The position numbers and the translations under genes are program-made. Below are positions 17,733-27,400 of a DNA stretch of 64,000 bases, piece by piece. Source of the DNA: Agreia pratensis (GTDB taxonomy: Bacteria > Actinomycetota > Actinomycetes > Actinomycetales > Microbacteriaceae); contig NZ_FXAY01000007.1 of the NCBI RefSeq assembly GCF_900177685.1, forward strand, positions 1 to 64,000. The letters are read 5' to 3'. The notes under the pieces were generated by a model. That model did no database searches. It saw nothing but the letters and a program-made list of their open reading frames with translations, and was not told where the DNA came from. The first letter of the stretch is position 1. Each line of letters opens with the position of its first letter.

Positions 17733-17745
17733 GCAGGAAACCTGC
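17733..17745 (+). repeat. Small leader hairpin
   Basis: GCAGG-AAA-CCTGC is a perfect 5-bp inverted repeat starting about 14 bp after the -10 element. It may be part of an operator or a 5' leader stem; no T tract follows. Confidence 0.45.
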
Positions 17746-17758
17746 CCGAAACAGCATC

Positions 17759-17769
17759 TGGGATACAAA
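17759..17769 (+). promoter_or_regulatory. Downstream half of an inverted operator pair
   Basis: TGGGATACAAA is the exact reverse complement of 17651-17661. The two 11-mers bracket the promoter about 108 bp apart, close to ten helical turns, which would allow looping between bound dimers. Confidence 0.6.
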
Positions 17770-17834
17770 GTAACTACACAGCGGAGATCAGTCCGATCAG
17801 GCCGCGCCCATACCTCACACGCTGGGAGTTACAC

Positions 17835-19313
17835 ATGACTGCTGTATCCCGCACCACCCCCGCGACAGGATCCACCTCCCCGACGACACCCTCCGTTGGG
17901 TCGGGTCACTCCGTCGCCTCCGTCCTCGACTCGATCGGGTTCACCCGCGCTCAGTTCTGGATCTTCCTTCTGATCCTGGCCGGGGAGTTCTTCAACACCC
18001 TCGAGCAGAACTCCGTCGGCGCGATGGCTACAAACATCAAGGCCTCATTGCAGATCGGCGATGTTCAACTCACCGCGATCAACACAGCTACCGTCGTCGG
18101 CGGCCTGATCGGTCGCGTGCTGGCAGGCTTTCTCGCCGATCGTTACGGTCGCAGGTTCTCACTCAGCCTCAACCTTCTCATCTACACGCTCGGCGGGCTC
18201 CTGAGCGCTCTCTCGTTCAATTACGACATGCTGCTGGTCAGCCGCCTCACCGTAGGTATCGGCATCGGCGGCGAGTTCATGATCGGCATCGTCATGATCT
18301 CCGAGATGGTGTCCACCCGCTTCCGTGGCACCGCTATCGGAGCGATCAATGTGGGGGCCGGCGGCCTCGGCAACTTCATCTCATACGGCCTGTTCCTCCT
18401 GTTGCTCGGTCCCCTCGCGATTCCGCTCGGAGGAGACGACACCGTCTGGCGCTGGTCGTTCGTGATCCTGGCCGTGCCCGCCCTACTAGTGGTGTTCTAT
18501 CGCAGGCGACTGCCCGAGACCCCGCGCTTCCTGCTCTCGAAGGGTCGCGTCGACGAGGCGAACCGCTCGCTGGCGATCATCGCCTCGAACTCGCTCAAGC
18601 CCTCCGGCGCACGTCCCCCGGTCGAGCTCACGCCGGAGGACCTGCCGCCCGCTCAGATGCACTCCAACCCGGCCGTCCTGTTTCGCCGTCCTGTTCTGCG
18701 ACGCACTGTCGCTCTCGGCGTCGCCTCGTGGATGGCCTTCGGATCACAGGTCACGTTGAACTTCCTTATGCCGACCCTGCTCGTCGAGCGCGGCTACTCC
18801 GTCTCGGAGAGCCTGCTGTACACGATGATCATGAACATAGGCTCACTCCTGGGAGCTACCGCCGCAGCTCTAATCGCAGGCAAGGTAGGCCGTCGCCCTG
18901 TTGTCACCACTGCAGGGGTGCTCGGATGCGTCACCGCCCTCTCGTTCGCCGCGTTCGGCAACGCGACGGGATCGATTCTCGTACTGGGAGCCTTGTTCCA
19001 ATTCTTCACGATGGTCACGAACACGACCCTCGCCACATGGACCGCCGAGGTCTTCCCGACCGCCATCCGGGCATCCGGCGCATCGATCGTGAACGGAATC
19101 GGCAACATCGCCGGTGCAGTGATGCCCTTCCTCGCCGTCGCCCTCTACGGCTCGTTCGCCTTCGCAGGGGTCTTCGGACTCGCTGCAGTCATGTACGCGG
19201 TACTGGTACTCGCAGCCCGCTTTGCACCGGAGACGCGGGGTCGCACGCTCGAGGACGTCAACGAGAACGCCTTCGCGGCAGAAAGCACCACGCAAACGGC
19301 CGACACGAAGTAA
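17835..19313 (+). CDS. MFS transporter, sugar/aromatic-acid porter type
   Basis: This 492-residue protein has twelve hydrophobic segments and the full-length MFS signatures GFLADRYGRRFSLS between helices 2 and 3 and RLPETPRFLLSKGR in the central loop, as in sugar porters and aromatic-acid/proton symporters. The polar N terminus is about 40 residues. The start at 17835 follows GGGAG by 6 nt. As first gene of a five-gene operon it probably imports the compound processed by the next three proteins, and the regulated promoter upstream supports inducible uptake. The substrate is unknown. Confidence 0.78.
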   Translation: MTAVSRTTPATGSTSPTTPSVGSGHSVASVLDSIGFTRAQFWIFLLILAGEFFNTLEQNSVGAMATNIKASLQIGDVQLTAINTATVVGGLIGRVLAGFLADRYGRRFSLSLNLLIYTLGGLLSALSFNYDMLLVSRLTVGIGIGGEFMIGIVMISEMVSTRFRGTAIGAINVGAGGLGNFISYGLFLLLLGPLAIPLGGDDTVWRWSFVILAVPALLVVFYRRRLPETPRFLLSKGRVDEANRSLAIIASNSLKPSGARPPVELTPEDLPPAQMHSNPAVLFRRPVLRRTVALGVASWMAFGSQVTLNFLMPTLLVERGYSVSESLLYTMIMNIGSLLGATAAALIAGKVGRRPVVTTAGVLGCVTALSFAAFGNATGSILVLGALFQFFTMVTNTTLATWTAEVFPTAIRASGASIVNGIGNIAGAVMPFLAVALYGSFAFAGVFGLAAVMYAVLVLAARFAPETRGRTLEDVNENAFAAESTTQTADTK

Positions 19314-19370
19314 CCGAATCCACCCGAATCACCGACCATCCGAACCACCAACCCCTCCCGGAGGAACCCC

Positions 19371-20270
19371 ATGGACCAACTCAACATCTCGGCCACCGCC
19401 AACGGCCTGAACTACCTGCCCGAGTACGTCGCGGACGTCGGCGGACTTTTCGCAGCGAACGATCTCTCGGTCACAGCTACCGCCTGCGACCCGTGGACGG
19501 GTGTGCTCGATGACCTCGAGTCTGGCGCTGCCGATCTGGCCCTTGGCGGGCTCTGGGTTCCCGGCATGTACGCCGGCATGGATCGCCGCCTCACTGTCGT
19601 CGGTCAGCTGAACCACGCCTTCCCCATGACGATCGTCGCCCGCGAGGCTGAAGCTCCGATCTCGCTCGACTGGCTCGCTGGCCGCGTCGTTCTCGCTCCG
19701 GGAGCCGGCGGCAGTGCACCGTTCGAATTCACCGCAGGCCTCATCCGCGAGGCAGGGCTCGACGTGGCCGCGACCCGGTGGGTGCGCGACCTGTCCACCG
19801 CCATGCTCATCGACCTCTACGAGGGCGGCCTCGGCGACGCGATCATCCTCGACCTGTTGTCGGCGAAGGAACTCGTCGCCGCGGGCCACGGCACGATCGT
19901 GTTCCAGCACCTCGATGCAGGCGTGATGCCGAACAGCGTCTACTACTGCCTCACCGAGCGCGTCGAGGAGCTCAGCGACCGCACTGCCCGATTCATGGAT
20001 GCGATCGCCACGGCCATGGACACGATCACTGCAGGTACGGCGACCGACGCCATCGAGACGGTGTTGACCCAGCGCTTCGGTGACCGTGATCGTGGCCTCC
20101 TGCGCGAGGCCGCGGCGGAAATGGCTCTCGGCGGCGTGTGGGACACCACCGTCATCGACCCGGACGCATCTGATCGCTGGATGCGGATCCTCGCCGAAGC
20201 CGGCCTCATCGTTCGGGCGCCGTCCCTCGCCGAGCTCACGGGAGCTCGCCCCGTCGGCGCCTCCTCGTGA
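19371..20270 (+). CDS. Cytoplasmic NMT1/THI5-like substrate-binding-fold protein
   Basis: This 299-residue protein reads like the ligand-binding component of an ABC importer of the NMT1/SsuA type (NGLNYLPEYVADVGGLFAANDL, then ADLALGGLWVPG and two-lobe spacing), yet it has neither signal peptide nor lipobox. The start at 19371 is secured by GGAGG 6 nt upstream. No ABC permease or ATPase is nearby. Cytoplasmic members of this superfamily include THI5 and phthalate-pathway decarboxylases, so an enzymatic role is likely. Its stop overlaps the next start by 4 nt (GTGA), tying it to the cyclodeaminase-like gene. Confidence 0.6.
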   Translation: MDQLNISATANGLNYLPEYVADVGGLFAANDLSVTATACDPWTGVLDDLESGAADLALGGLWVPGMYAGMDRRLTVVGQLNHAFPMTIVAREAEAPISLDWLAGRVVLAPGAGGSAPFEFTAGLIREAGLDVAATRWVRDLSTAMLIDLYEGGLGDAIILDLLSAKELVAAGHGTIVFQHLDAGVMPNSVYYCLTERVEELSDRTARFMDAIATAMDTITAGTATDAIETVLTQRFGDRDRGLLREAAAEMALGGVWDTTVIDPDASDRWMRILAEAGLIVRAPSLAELTGARPVGASS

Positions 20271-21310
20271 CGCTCGTCCTCGGTGCCGACCAGCTCGCGG
20301 AGCTGGTTGGCACCGTCGACGTTCTCGGGGCGGTTGAGGCGATCTTCGCCGACCTCGGCACGGGCTCTATGCGGCAGCCCGCGCCCACAACCCTGGCGGC
20401 TGCCGGGGGCGGCAACGCATCCGGCGGAGATGCCATCCTGCTGCCGATGGTTGCCAGATCAGACAGGCTCGGCCTCGCCGCGGTGAAGTTGATGGCCGAT
20501 ATCCCCGAGAATGCGGGCCGGAATCTTCCGACCCAGCGCTCGACCATCATGGTCACCTCCGTAGAGACAGGCGAGTGCATCGCAGTTCTCGACGGCGCGA
20601 TCATCACCCGGATGCGCACAGCGGCGGCGTCCGCGGTCGCCACCCGTCATCTCGCACGTCCTGAAAGCCGCGTACTCGGCCTCATCGGCGCGGGCAATCT
20701 CGCGATCGAACATGTTCGCGCACTCCGGGCGACAACAGGGATCGACGAGATCGTGGTCTGGTCTCGCTCGGCCGCAACCATCGAGCGTTTCAGAGTCGCG
20801 CTCGACTCGGGCCTTCGAAGCATGACGGTCGCCGCAGACCCCCGCTCCGTCGTCGAGAACTGCGATGTGCTGTGCACGTTGACACCATCGGTCGAGCCGA
20901 TCATCGAGGGCGACTGGCTGCATCCCGGCCAGCACGTCAACGCGGTGGGCGCGCGACCACGGCCGACGCATCGTGAACTCGACGGCGCGGCAATCGCTCG
21001 AGGAACCCTGATCGTCGACAGCGCGGCCACGGCCCTGGCGAAGTCTGGCGACCTGCTGCAAGCGATCGCCGACGGAGCGGTGCCCGCTGACGCGTCGCTG
21101 CGCGAACTCGGCGCCGTCATCGCCGGCATCGAACCTGGCAGAGTCAGTGATGACGAGATCACCGTCTTCAACTCCGTCGGGCTCGCCGCGCAAGACCTCG
21201 CGGTCGCCGCCGAAGTGATCGAGCTGGCGCGACATCGCGGTTGTGGCACCGAGATCGCGATCTCGGCCGCGCCCTCGTTCGGGTGGAACCGCCCGGCGGT
21301 GAACGCATGA
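20267..21310 (+). CDS. Ornithine cyclodeaminase/mu-crystallin family protein
   Basis: This 347-residue protein has the family's substrate region (AAVKLMADIPENAGRNLPTQ, with the conserved lysine near residue 72), TGECIAVLDGAIITRMRTAA with the carboxylate-binding arginine, and the NAD-binding GLIGAGNLAIEHV. Family members are cyclodeaminases, imino-acid reductases or amino-acid dehydrogenases acting on small alpha-amino or alpha-keto acids. It is translationally coupled on both sides (GTGA and ATGA overlaps), so its product is likely made in step with the binding-fold and racemase-fold proteins. The particular reaction is not evident. Confidence 0.75.
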   Translation: MTLVLGADQLAELVGTVDVLGAVEAIFADLGTGSMRQPAPTTLAAAGGGNASGGDAILLPMVARSDRLGLAAVKLMADIPENAGRNLPTQRSTIMVTSVETGECIAVLDGAIITRMRTAAASAVATRHLARPESRVLGLIGAGNLAIEHVRALRATTGIDEIVVWSRSAATIERFRVALDSGLRSMTVAADPRSVVENCDVLCTLTPSVEPIIEGDWLHPGQHVNAVGARPRPTHRELDGAAIARGTLIVDSAATALAKSGDLLQAIADGAVPADASLRELGAVIAGIEPGRVSDDEITVFNSVGLAAQDLAVAAEVIELARHRGCGTEIAISAAPSFGWNRPAVNA

Positions 21311-22029
21311 TGCGCATCGCGGTCGTCAACTGCAACACCACGGAGTCGATGACAGAGACGGCCGCAGCGCGGGCCCGCCTGGCCGTCGGGCCCGACACGA
21401 CCGTGGTCGCCATCACCCCGTCTTGGGGTGTCGCATCCGCCGAGGGCTGGTACGACAGCTTCATCAGCGCGGCCGCAGTTCTGCACACGCTCGAGCGCCT
21501 CCCCTCTGATATCGGCGGGATCGTGATGGCGGGGTTCGGCGAGCACGGCCGCGAGGGCGCCAGAGAGCTGCTCGACATTCCTGTGGTCGACATCACCGAG
21601 GCATCCGCCCATCTAGCCATGCTGCTCGGTCGCCGATACGGCGTCGTCACCACGGTTCGCCGAGCTGTAGGTCAGATCGAAGACAGCCTCATGAGTGCCG
21701 GATTGCTCGGCCACTGCGCCGCGATCGAGGACACGGGTCTCGGTGTTCTCGAGATCGATGCCGACCCCTTGGCAACAGCGGACGCGTTTGTGGCGGCGGG
21801 TGAACGTGCCATCGCACGAGGCGCCGAGGTCATCTGTCTCGGCTGCGCAGGCATGGCGGGCCTCGAGGAGCACGTCCGTGATCGACTGCCTGTTCCCGTG
21901 ATCGACGGGGTCGCAGCTGCGGCCGCCCTGGTTGAGACCCTCATCCGGCAACGCCTCACCACAAGCAAGCTCGACAGTTACGCCCGACCCCTCGCCAAGG
22001 CACGTCGATGGCCCGGTGCCGACGGCTGA
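21307..22029 (+). CDS. Asp/Glu racemase-superfamily protein with a single catalytic Cys
   Basis: This 240-residue protein has the Asp/Glu/hydantoin racemase fold. Hydantoin racemases carry two catalytic cysteines, the first in a motif like CFGDPG. Here that position is G76 (MAGFGEHG), while the second, C180 in CLGCAGM, is kept. The Gly/Cys arrangement is what distinguishes arylmalonate decarboxylase from the racemases, so decarboxylation of a malonate-type acid, or another one-cysteine reaction, is more likely than racemisation. The start is ATG 21307, overlapping the previous stop (ATGA). The protein is cytoplasmic and part of the five-gene operon. Confidence 0.7.
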   Translation: MMRIAVVNCNTTESMTETAAARARLAVGPDTTVVAITPSWGVASAEGWYDSFISAAAVLHTLERLPSDIGGIVMAGFGEHGREGARELLDIPVVDITEASAHLAMLLGRRYGVVTTVRRAVGQIEDSLMSAGLLGHCAAIEDTGLGVLEIDADPLATADAFVAAGERAIARGAEVICLGCAGMAGLEEHVRDRLPVPVIDGVAAAAALVETLIRQRLTTSKLDSYARPLAKARRWPGADG

Positions 22030-22037
22030 GAGTGTTA

Positions 22038-22056
22038 GATAGGAGCGTCGCCTATC
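22038..22056 (+). promoter_or_regulatory. Inverted repeat before the GntR gene
   Basis: GATAGG (22038-22043) and CCTATC (22051-22056) form a perfect inverted repeat around 7 bp, lying just upstream of the ribosome-binding site of the GntR gene. It could be an autoregulatory site or a small mRNA stem that lowers regulator translation. Confidence 0.4.
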
Positions 22057-22070
22057 GAAGGGAGTTCCAC

Positions 22071-22724
22071 ATGACCGTTCTGGCCCCCGAGGACTCTCTT
22101 GCCGAACAGACATACCGAACGCTCCGTCGCAACGTCATTCTGGGCCACTACCCTCAGGGATCGCGACTGGTGGAATCGGCGCTGGCGTCCGAGCTCGATG
22201 TATCCCGCCTGCCGATCCGGGAGGCGCTTCCGCAGCTCGAGAACGAGGGGTTCGTGCGCTCGCTTCCCCGCCGCAGCTCGCGCGTTATGCTCTGGACCGT
22301 CGCCGATGTCACCGAACTCTATGACGCCCGGCTGAGCCTCGAAACGCTCGCCGCTCGACTGGCCGCACGCGCGGTCGCAGCGGGAGCCTCGCTCGATCCG
22401 TTACAGGCGGCGATCGACGCCGAGCACCGCGCGCTCGACAGCCAGGACTGGTTGGAGGCGGCCGAAGCCTCGACGGTGGTGCACGAAGCGATCGTCGAGA
22501 TCGGAGGCAGCACGCTTCTGACCTCCCTCATGCGCGGCATCTCCGGTCGCACTACCTGGCTCTCGTACCTCACCTCGAGCCGGGATCAGCATGTGCAGTG
22601 GGCCGGACATCACGGTCTCCTCGACGCCATCCGCACCGGCAACGACCGACTGGCCGAGTCGATCGCCTTCGCGCACATCGAGCAAGGACGCGAGCCGTCT
22701 CTCGCGATCCTCGCAAAGGCGTAA
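22071..22724 (+). CDS. GntR-family regulator with FCD domain
   Basis: This 217-residue protein has a winged helix (LVESALASELDVSRLPIREA, about residues 34-53) and a C-terminal FCD domain (YDARLSLETLAARLAARA, HHGLLDAIRTG). The ATG at 22071 is chosen for GAAGGGAG about 8 nt upstream; a longer frame overlaps the previous gene. It closes the five-gene operon and probably represses it through the paired TTTGTATCCCA sites, with the pathway substrate as inducer. Confidence 0.8.
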   Translation: MTVLAPEDSLAEQTYRTLRRNVILGHYPQGSRLVESALASELDVSRLPIREALPQLENEGFVRSLPRRSSRVMLWTVADVTELYDARLSLETLAARLAARAVAAGASLDPLQAAIDAEHRALDSQDWLEAAEASTVVHEAIVEIGGSTLLTSLMRGISGRTTWLSYLTSSRDQHVQWAGHHGLLDAIRTGNDRLAESIAFAHIEQGREPSLAILAKA

Positions 22725-22757
22725 CCGCGCCTGGCCAGCGATACGCCGTCGACCGGG

Positions 22758-24491
22758 TCAGACGAGGTCTATTCGCAGAGTCGATGGCGTCAGGGTCGAG
22801 CCGGAGAGCAGGATTCTGGTGCCGGGAATATCGTCGTTTCCGCCGACGTAGCCGAACACCTCGCCCTCGTCGAAGTCGGGACGCACATCGTCGAAGCCCG
22901 CGGCCTCGATCGTGGCGCCAAAACCCGAGCCTGCGAGCTCGGCGGCACTTCTTCGAAGCCACCAGCCCGCTCTGTCGTCTGAGCCAGAGAGCGGTTCGGC
23001 CCCGCTCACCGTGAGCTCACCGTCGAAGACGAGCTCGACGGCGTAGCGGGTGGCCACTCCCTCGAAGCCGACGTCGATGCTCACGCCGTGGTCATCGACG
23101 GTGGCGGTCACGATCGTCGTGAGCGACATGGCATCGATCGAACGGTTCTCGAAATCCATCGATGCGAAATAGCGCCCCTCGGACACAGGCTCGGACAGGT
23201 CACGTGGCGACCCCGCACCAAGTGGCTCGTAGTAGCCGGACCGGCGCGTCTCACTGAGAACCGCCCCGTTCTCGATCCGCTCCAGGCGCTGCGGGCGGAC
23301 GCAGCCCATCGAGAAGAAGGTCGGGGCGAGCCGAACGGAACGGAGAACGGCGCCACCGCGACGGGCCCTCACCAGGGTCGCCGAATTGGCAAGCCCTGAA
23401 GCGATGCGCCCGGTGCGCGAGAAGTCGCTGCCGGCGAAGAGCGACGCCGATACCGGTCCTCGGCGCACGCGCAGGAGTCTGCTCTCAGGGTAGAAGGCAT
23501 CCTCGGCACAGGGCGATCCAACAGCGACCGGCAGGTGCCGAGCCAGCGCGGGATGCCGAAGGATCTCGGCGAGGTGTCGCCCGGGGTGTCGCAGGCCTCT
23601 CGAGACGATCCCCGAAGCCAGCGCGGCCAATCTGCCGTCGTCGTGCTCGATCGCCAGCTGGCGCAGCGGAGAAAGGAACAGTTCGACGTCGTAGGCGAGC
23701 CGCTGATCCTGCCTGCGGGAGTGCACGTTCTCGACCTCGCCGTCGTCTTCGACGAGCCCCGTATAGGCGAGAAGATTGCGCAAGACCACGTCGCGTAACT
23801 CCGGGCGGTCGAGGTTGCGTGCGATGTTCAGGAGGCTCGGGTTCGTGACCTCGGCGGCATAGATTCCGCTTCGTTCCGAATAGAGCCCGTCGGCGTCGAT
23901 GTCGATGCCCTCCGCCAGCCAGAGTTCGGCTCGAGCGCGCACCCTGTCGTCGGGCCAGAGAGAATTGAGGCCAGCGAGGGCGCTCGCCACCTCCCAGCGA
24001 TGGTTGGGCGTGTGCACGCCTCCCGTGGCCAGAGCCGGGGCCGCGCGAAGCGCGATGTCTTCGAGCTGCCGCCGGATGCCCGACCATCGGTCCCTTTCGG
24101 GGTCATCGGCCCCGTCGACCAGCGACACGGCCGAACAGAGGTCGTTGATCGTGAACGCGGTGTCGGGCGGCGAGTCGAGGTTTCCCTCGCTCGAGAACAA
24201 CCCACCGTCACCCTGCATGCCCGCGAGGGCATATACGAAACGTTCTGACGCCTCTAGCCACGATGACAGGCGCCCCGCGCCGTGCGCGATGTCTGTCGCG
24301 AGGAGGACGAGGACGGCACGCATCAGCTCACGATGCCCCCACGTCGCCACCTCGTCTGCCCCGGTCGTCGTCAATTCGGCAGCCTGGTCGAAGGCTCCTT
24401 GGAGCAGAGCCGATACAAAGTCCTGGTCGATCAGCGCCTCGTCCTCTCCGAGAATCCGCAGAAGGCTCGTGCTCGTCGTGTTCGCGCTCAT
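22758..24491 (-). CDS. Large uncharacterised protein paired with an alpha-mannosidase
   Basis: This 577-residue protein overlaps the GH38 gene by 4 nt (ATGA), so it is co-translated with it. The N-terminal half (about 1-330) is helical with repeated hairpin-like spacing (MQGDGGLFSSEGNLDSPPDT, TPNHRWEVASALAGLNSL), like an alpha/alpha toroid of a glycan lyase or hydrolase. The C-terminal half is beta-rich (SLTTIVTATVDDHGVSIDV), as in the beta-sandwich of heparinase II/III-type enzymes. There is no signal peptide, so it is cytoplasmic. I do not recognise the family with certainty; a glycan-processing enzyme acting before or after the mannosidase is inferred from context and architecture. Confidence 0.55.
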   Translation of the reverse strand: MSANTTSTSLLRILGEDEALIDQDFVSALLQGAFDQAAELTTTGADEVATWGHRELMRAVLVLLATDIAHGAGRLSSWLEASERFVYALAGMQGDGGLFSSEGNLDSPPDTAFTINDLCSAVSLVDGADDPERDRWSGIRRQLEDIALRAAPALATGGVHTPNHRWEVASALAGLNSLWPDDRVRARAELWLAEGIDIDADGLYSERSGIYAAEVTNPSLLNIARNLDRPELRDVVLRNLLAYTGLVEDDGEVENVHSRRQDQRLAYDVELFLSPLRQLAIEHDDGRLAALASGIVSRGLRHPGRHLAEILRHPALARHLPVAVGSPCAEDAFYPESRLLRVRRGPVSASLFAGSDFSRTGRIASGLANSATLVRARRGGAVLRSVRLAPTFFSMGCVRPQRLERIENGAVLSETRRSGYYEPLGAGSPRDLSEPVSEGRYFASMDFENRSIDAMSLTTIVTATVDDHGVSIDVGFEGVATRYAVELVFDGELTVSGAEPLSGSDDRAGWWLRRSAAELAGSGFGATIEAAGFDDVRPDFDEGEVFGYVGGNDDIPGTRILLSGSTLTPSTLRIDLV

Positions 24492-27400
24492 GCGTTCTGG
24501 GCCTTTCGGATGCGGAGTGTGACGACCTCGAAGGGTCTCAATTCGAGGAGGAACCCGCCGTCGGGTTGGGCGGGAACTGCTGCGCCATCGGCTCGTGGAC
24601 GTTCGAGGAGATCGACGATCGCGCACGACTCCGTAGCGAAGCCCGCCTCGATCCTGACACTCGATCGCCGCCCCTCGCTCTCGTACAGCCGCACGATCAC
24701 ATCGCCCGACGCATCTGCCGCCAGTTTCACCGTCTCGGCGATGACCGACGTCACCGTGCTTCCGGCCGGTGCGACTGCAGCGATGAGTCGGGATGGAACC
24801 CGGGCTCCACGCACGACGCGAGTCGGCGCATCCGCCGCTCGCCCGGCCCTGATCGCGTCGGCGATATCAGGGGCCACCGTGAGGGTGCTGGTGATGATGT
24901 GGTCGCCTTGATCCGCCTCGGGGTCGGGGAAGGTCGGCGCGCGCAGGAGGGACTGACGCACCACGGTGACGACGCGGCCATCGTCGACCTGGCGCGTGAC
25001 ATCGTGACCGTAGAGTCCGTCGTTGGCTATGGCGGCGCCGAATCCCGGCTCACCGACGTGAACCCAGCGGTGGGCGCAGACCTCGTAGCGGGCGGCATCC
25101 CATGACGTGTTCGTGTGAACGGGGCGACTCACGTGGCCGAACTGCGTCTCGTAGGCGGCTGCGGGCGCGTGCAGATCGAGTGGGAAGGCGAGCTTCAAGA
25201 GCTTGCGACGCTCGTGCCAGTCGATCTCCGAGCGAATGCGCACCGTCGGCGCGTCACCGTCGAGCTCGATGCGCTGCACGACACTGCTCGAGCCGAACTG
25301 TCGTCGAACGATCACGGCGTCGCCGTCGCGCACGGCAGTTCCCTCGATGAGATCGTGGGAACTGGCGCGGTACGAGGCGTCGAGATCCCAGGCGTCCCAC
25401 TGGTTCGGTTCGTCTCGGTGCAGCTGCAGAAGATTCGCCCGTCGACCGTCGGCGATCAGATCGCGCCCGGTGACCTTGTCGCTCATGCGACTGATCGTGC
25501 CGTCGGCCTCGACCACGACCACGACCACGTCGTTCTCGAGTACGAACGAACCGGCTCCGCTGTGAGCGGGGGCGCTAGCGCTTCCCGTCATTGCCGATAC
25601 CTGAGCCGCGTCTTCTTCGACGACGCGTGCCGCGCGCGCGCGGATGCCCCGCACGGTGACCGGCGAGGCGTTCAGCGCGATCGCCACCTCGCCCTCGCCG
25701 GTGAGGTGCCGCAGCGCGGTCGCGATGATCTTCTCGAGCCGTTCGGTGGTCTCGGCGTGGCTCGCCTCGGCCTCACGGTGAACCCAGGCGATGGCCGTTC
25801 CGGGCAGGATGTCGTGGAACTGCAGCAGCAGAACGGCCCGCCACAGCTCATCGAGCTCGGCGCCGGGGTAGGGCGCCCCCGTGAGCACCGTGGCCGCGGA
25901 AGCCCAGGTCTCCGCCTCGGCGAGCAACCGCTCGTTGCGACGGTTGCCGCGCTTGGTTCGGGCCTGGGAGGTGAAGATGCCGCGGTGGAACTCGAGGTAC
26001 ATCTCGCCCGACCAGACGGGTGGGTCGACATACTCAGCCTCGGCCTCGGTGAAGAACTCGCGCGCGGTGGCGAAGCGCAGCTTCGGCGATCCCTCGAGGT
26101 CGCCCTGCAGCCGGCCGGCCGCCATCATGTCGCGGGTGGGCCCGCCGCCGCCGTCGCCGTAGCCGAACGGCATCAGCGAGGTGCTTGCCATGCCGTGGTC
26201 GCTGAAGTTGCGGTTGTCGCGTGCCAGCTCAGTAGGGCGCATGTCGCCGCTGTAGGTGTTCACCGGCGGAAAGTGCGTGAAGATGCGCGAGCCGTCTATG
26301 CCCTCCCAGACGAAGGAGTGGTGCGGCATCGCATTGGTCTCGTTCCAACTCATCTTCTGAGTGAAGAACCAACGCAGGCCGGCCTGTCGAAGCAGCTGCG
26401 GCAGCGCACCGGAATACCCGAACGAGTCCGGAAGCCAGCCCACGTCAGCGGCTTGGCCGAACTCCTCGATAAAGAACCGGCCCCCCTCGAGGAGCTGACG
26501 TGCAAGCGACTCTCCGCTCGGCATCGTGACGTCGGACTCGACCCACATGTTTCCCACTGGAACGAAGCGCCCCTCGCTCACCCGAGCGGCGAGACGAGAG
26601 AACAGCTCTGGATCGGCGGCCTTCACCCAGGCGTACTGCTGAGCCGACGAGCACGTGAAGTTGAGTTCGGGATCACGATCCATGAGGTCGAGCACGTTCG
26701 AGAACGTGCGGATGCACTTCCGCACGGTTTCGCGGGTCGGCCACAGCCACGCGGAGTCGATATGCGCGTGCCCGGTCGCGACGATCCGATGGGCGGAGTG
26801 AGCAGCGGGCGCCGCAAGGACGGGCTCGAGGACGGCCCGACCCGCCGACACACTGCCACCGAGGTCGTCGGGATCGAGGGCGTCGAGCGCAGCGCCGAGG
26901 GCGAGGAGGATGCGGAGTCGACGCGGATCGGAGTCGGCGAGTTCGGCCATCAACCCCCTGAGCACCCTCAGCTCGAGCTCGAACGACTCGAGTTCTACGT
27001 CGATCAGTCGCAACTCCAACCGGCCCAGCGTGTATAGCTCACCCGCCGGCGCAGTGCTGCGGTCACCGAAGGGGGTCGGGGCGAAGGCCCGCTGGCTCTT
27101 GAAGTCGTCGCCGCCCGAGAGATCGGGATTGGAGGCGGCTTCGACATAGAACTCGAACGTCTCCCCCGGCAGCGCATCGAGGGGCACGTGGTGGTTGCGC
27201 GGCTCCAGTCCTTTGACCGCACGGCCGGCGGGGGTGCGCACGAGTCCCTCGCACTGGAATCCCGGTTTCGACTGAGAGAACCCGAGATCGAGGGAGAGTT
27301 CGATTCGGTAGCGACCGCCCTGCGTCTGCCACCGTTCGGGCACCGTTCCCGTGATGTGCAGCCAGGTCGTGCCCCACGGCTCGCCCCACCGGGTTCCGCT

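Noticed and set aside
25115-27037. 640-codon open frame on the + strand over the mannosidase gene
   Set aside because: Antisense to GH38, with no ribosome-binding site logic or protein family pattern; the - strand carries complete catalytic motifs.
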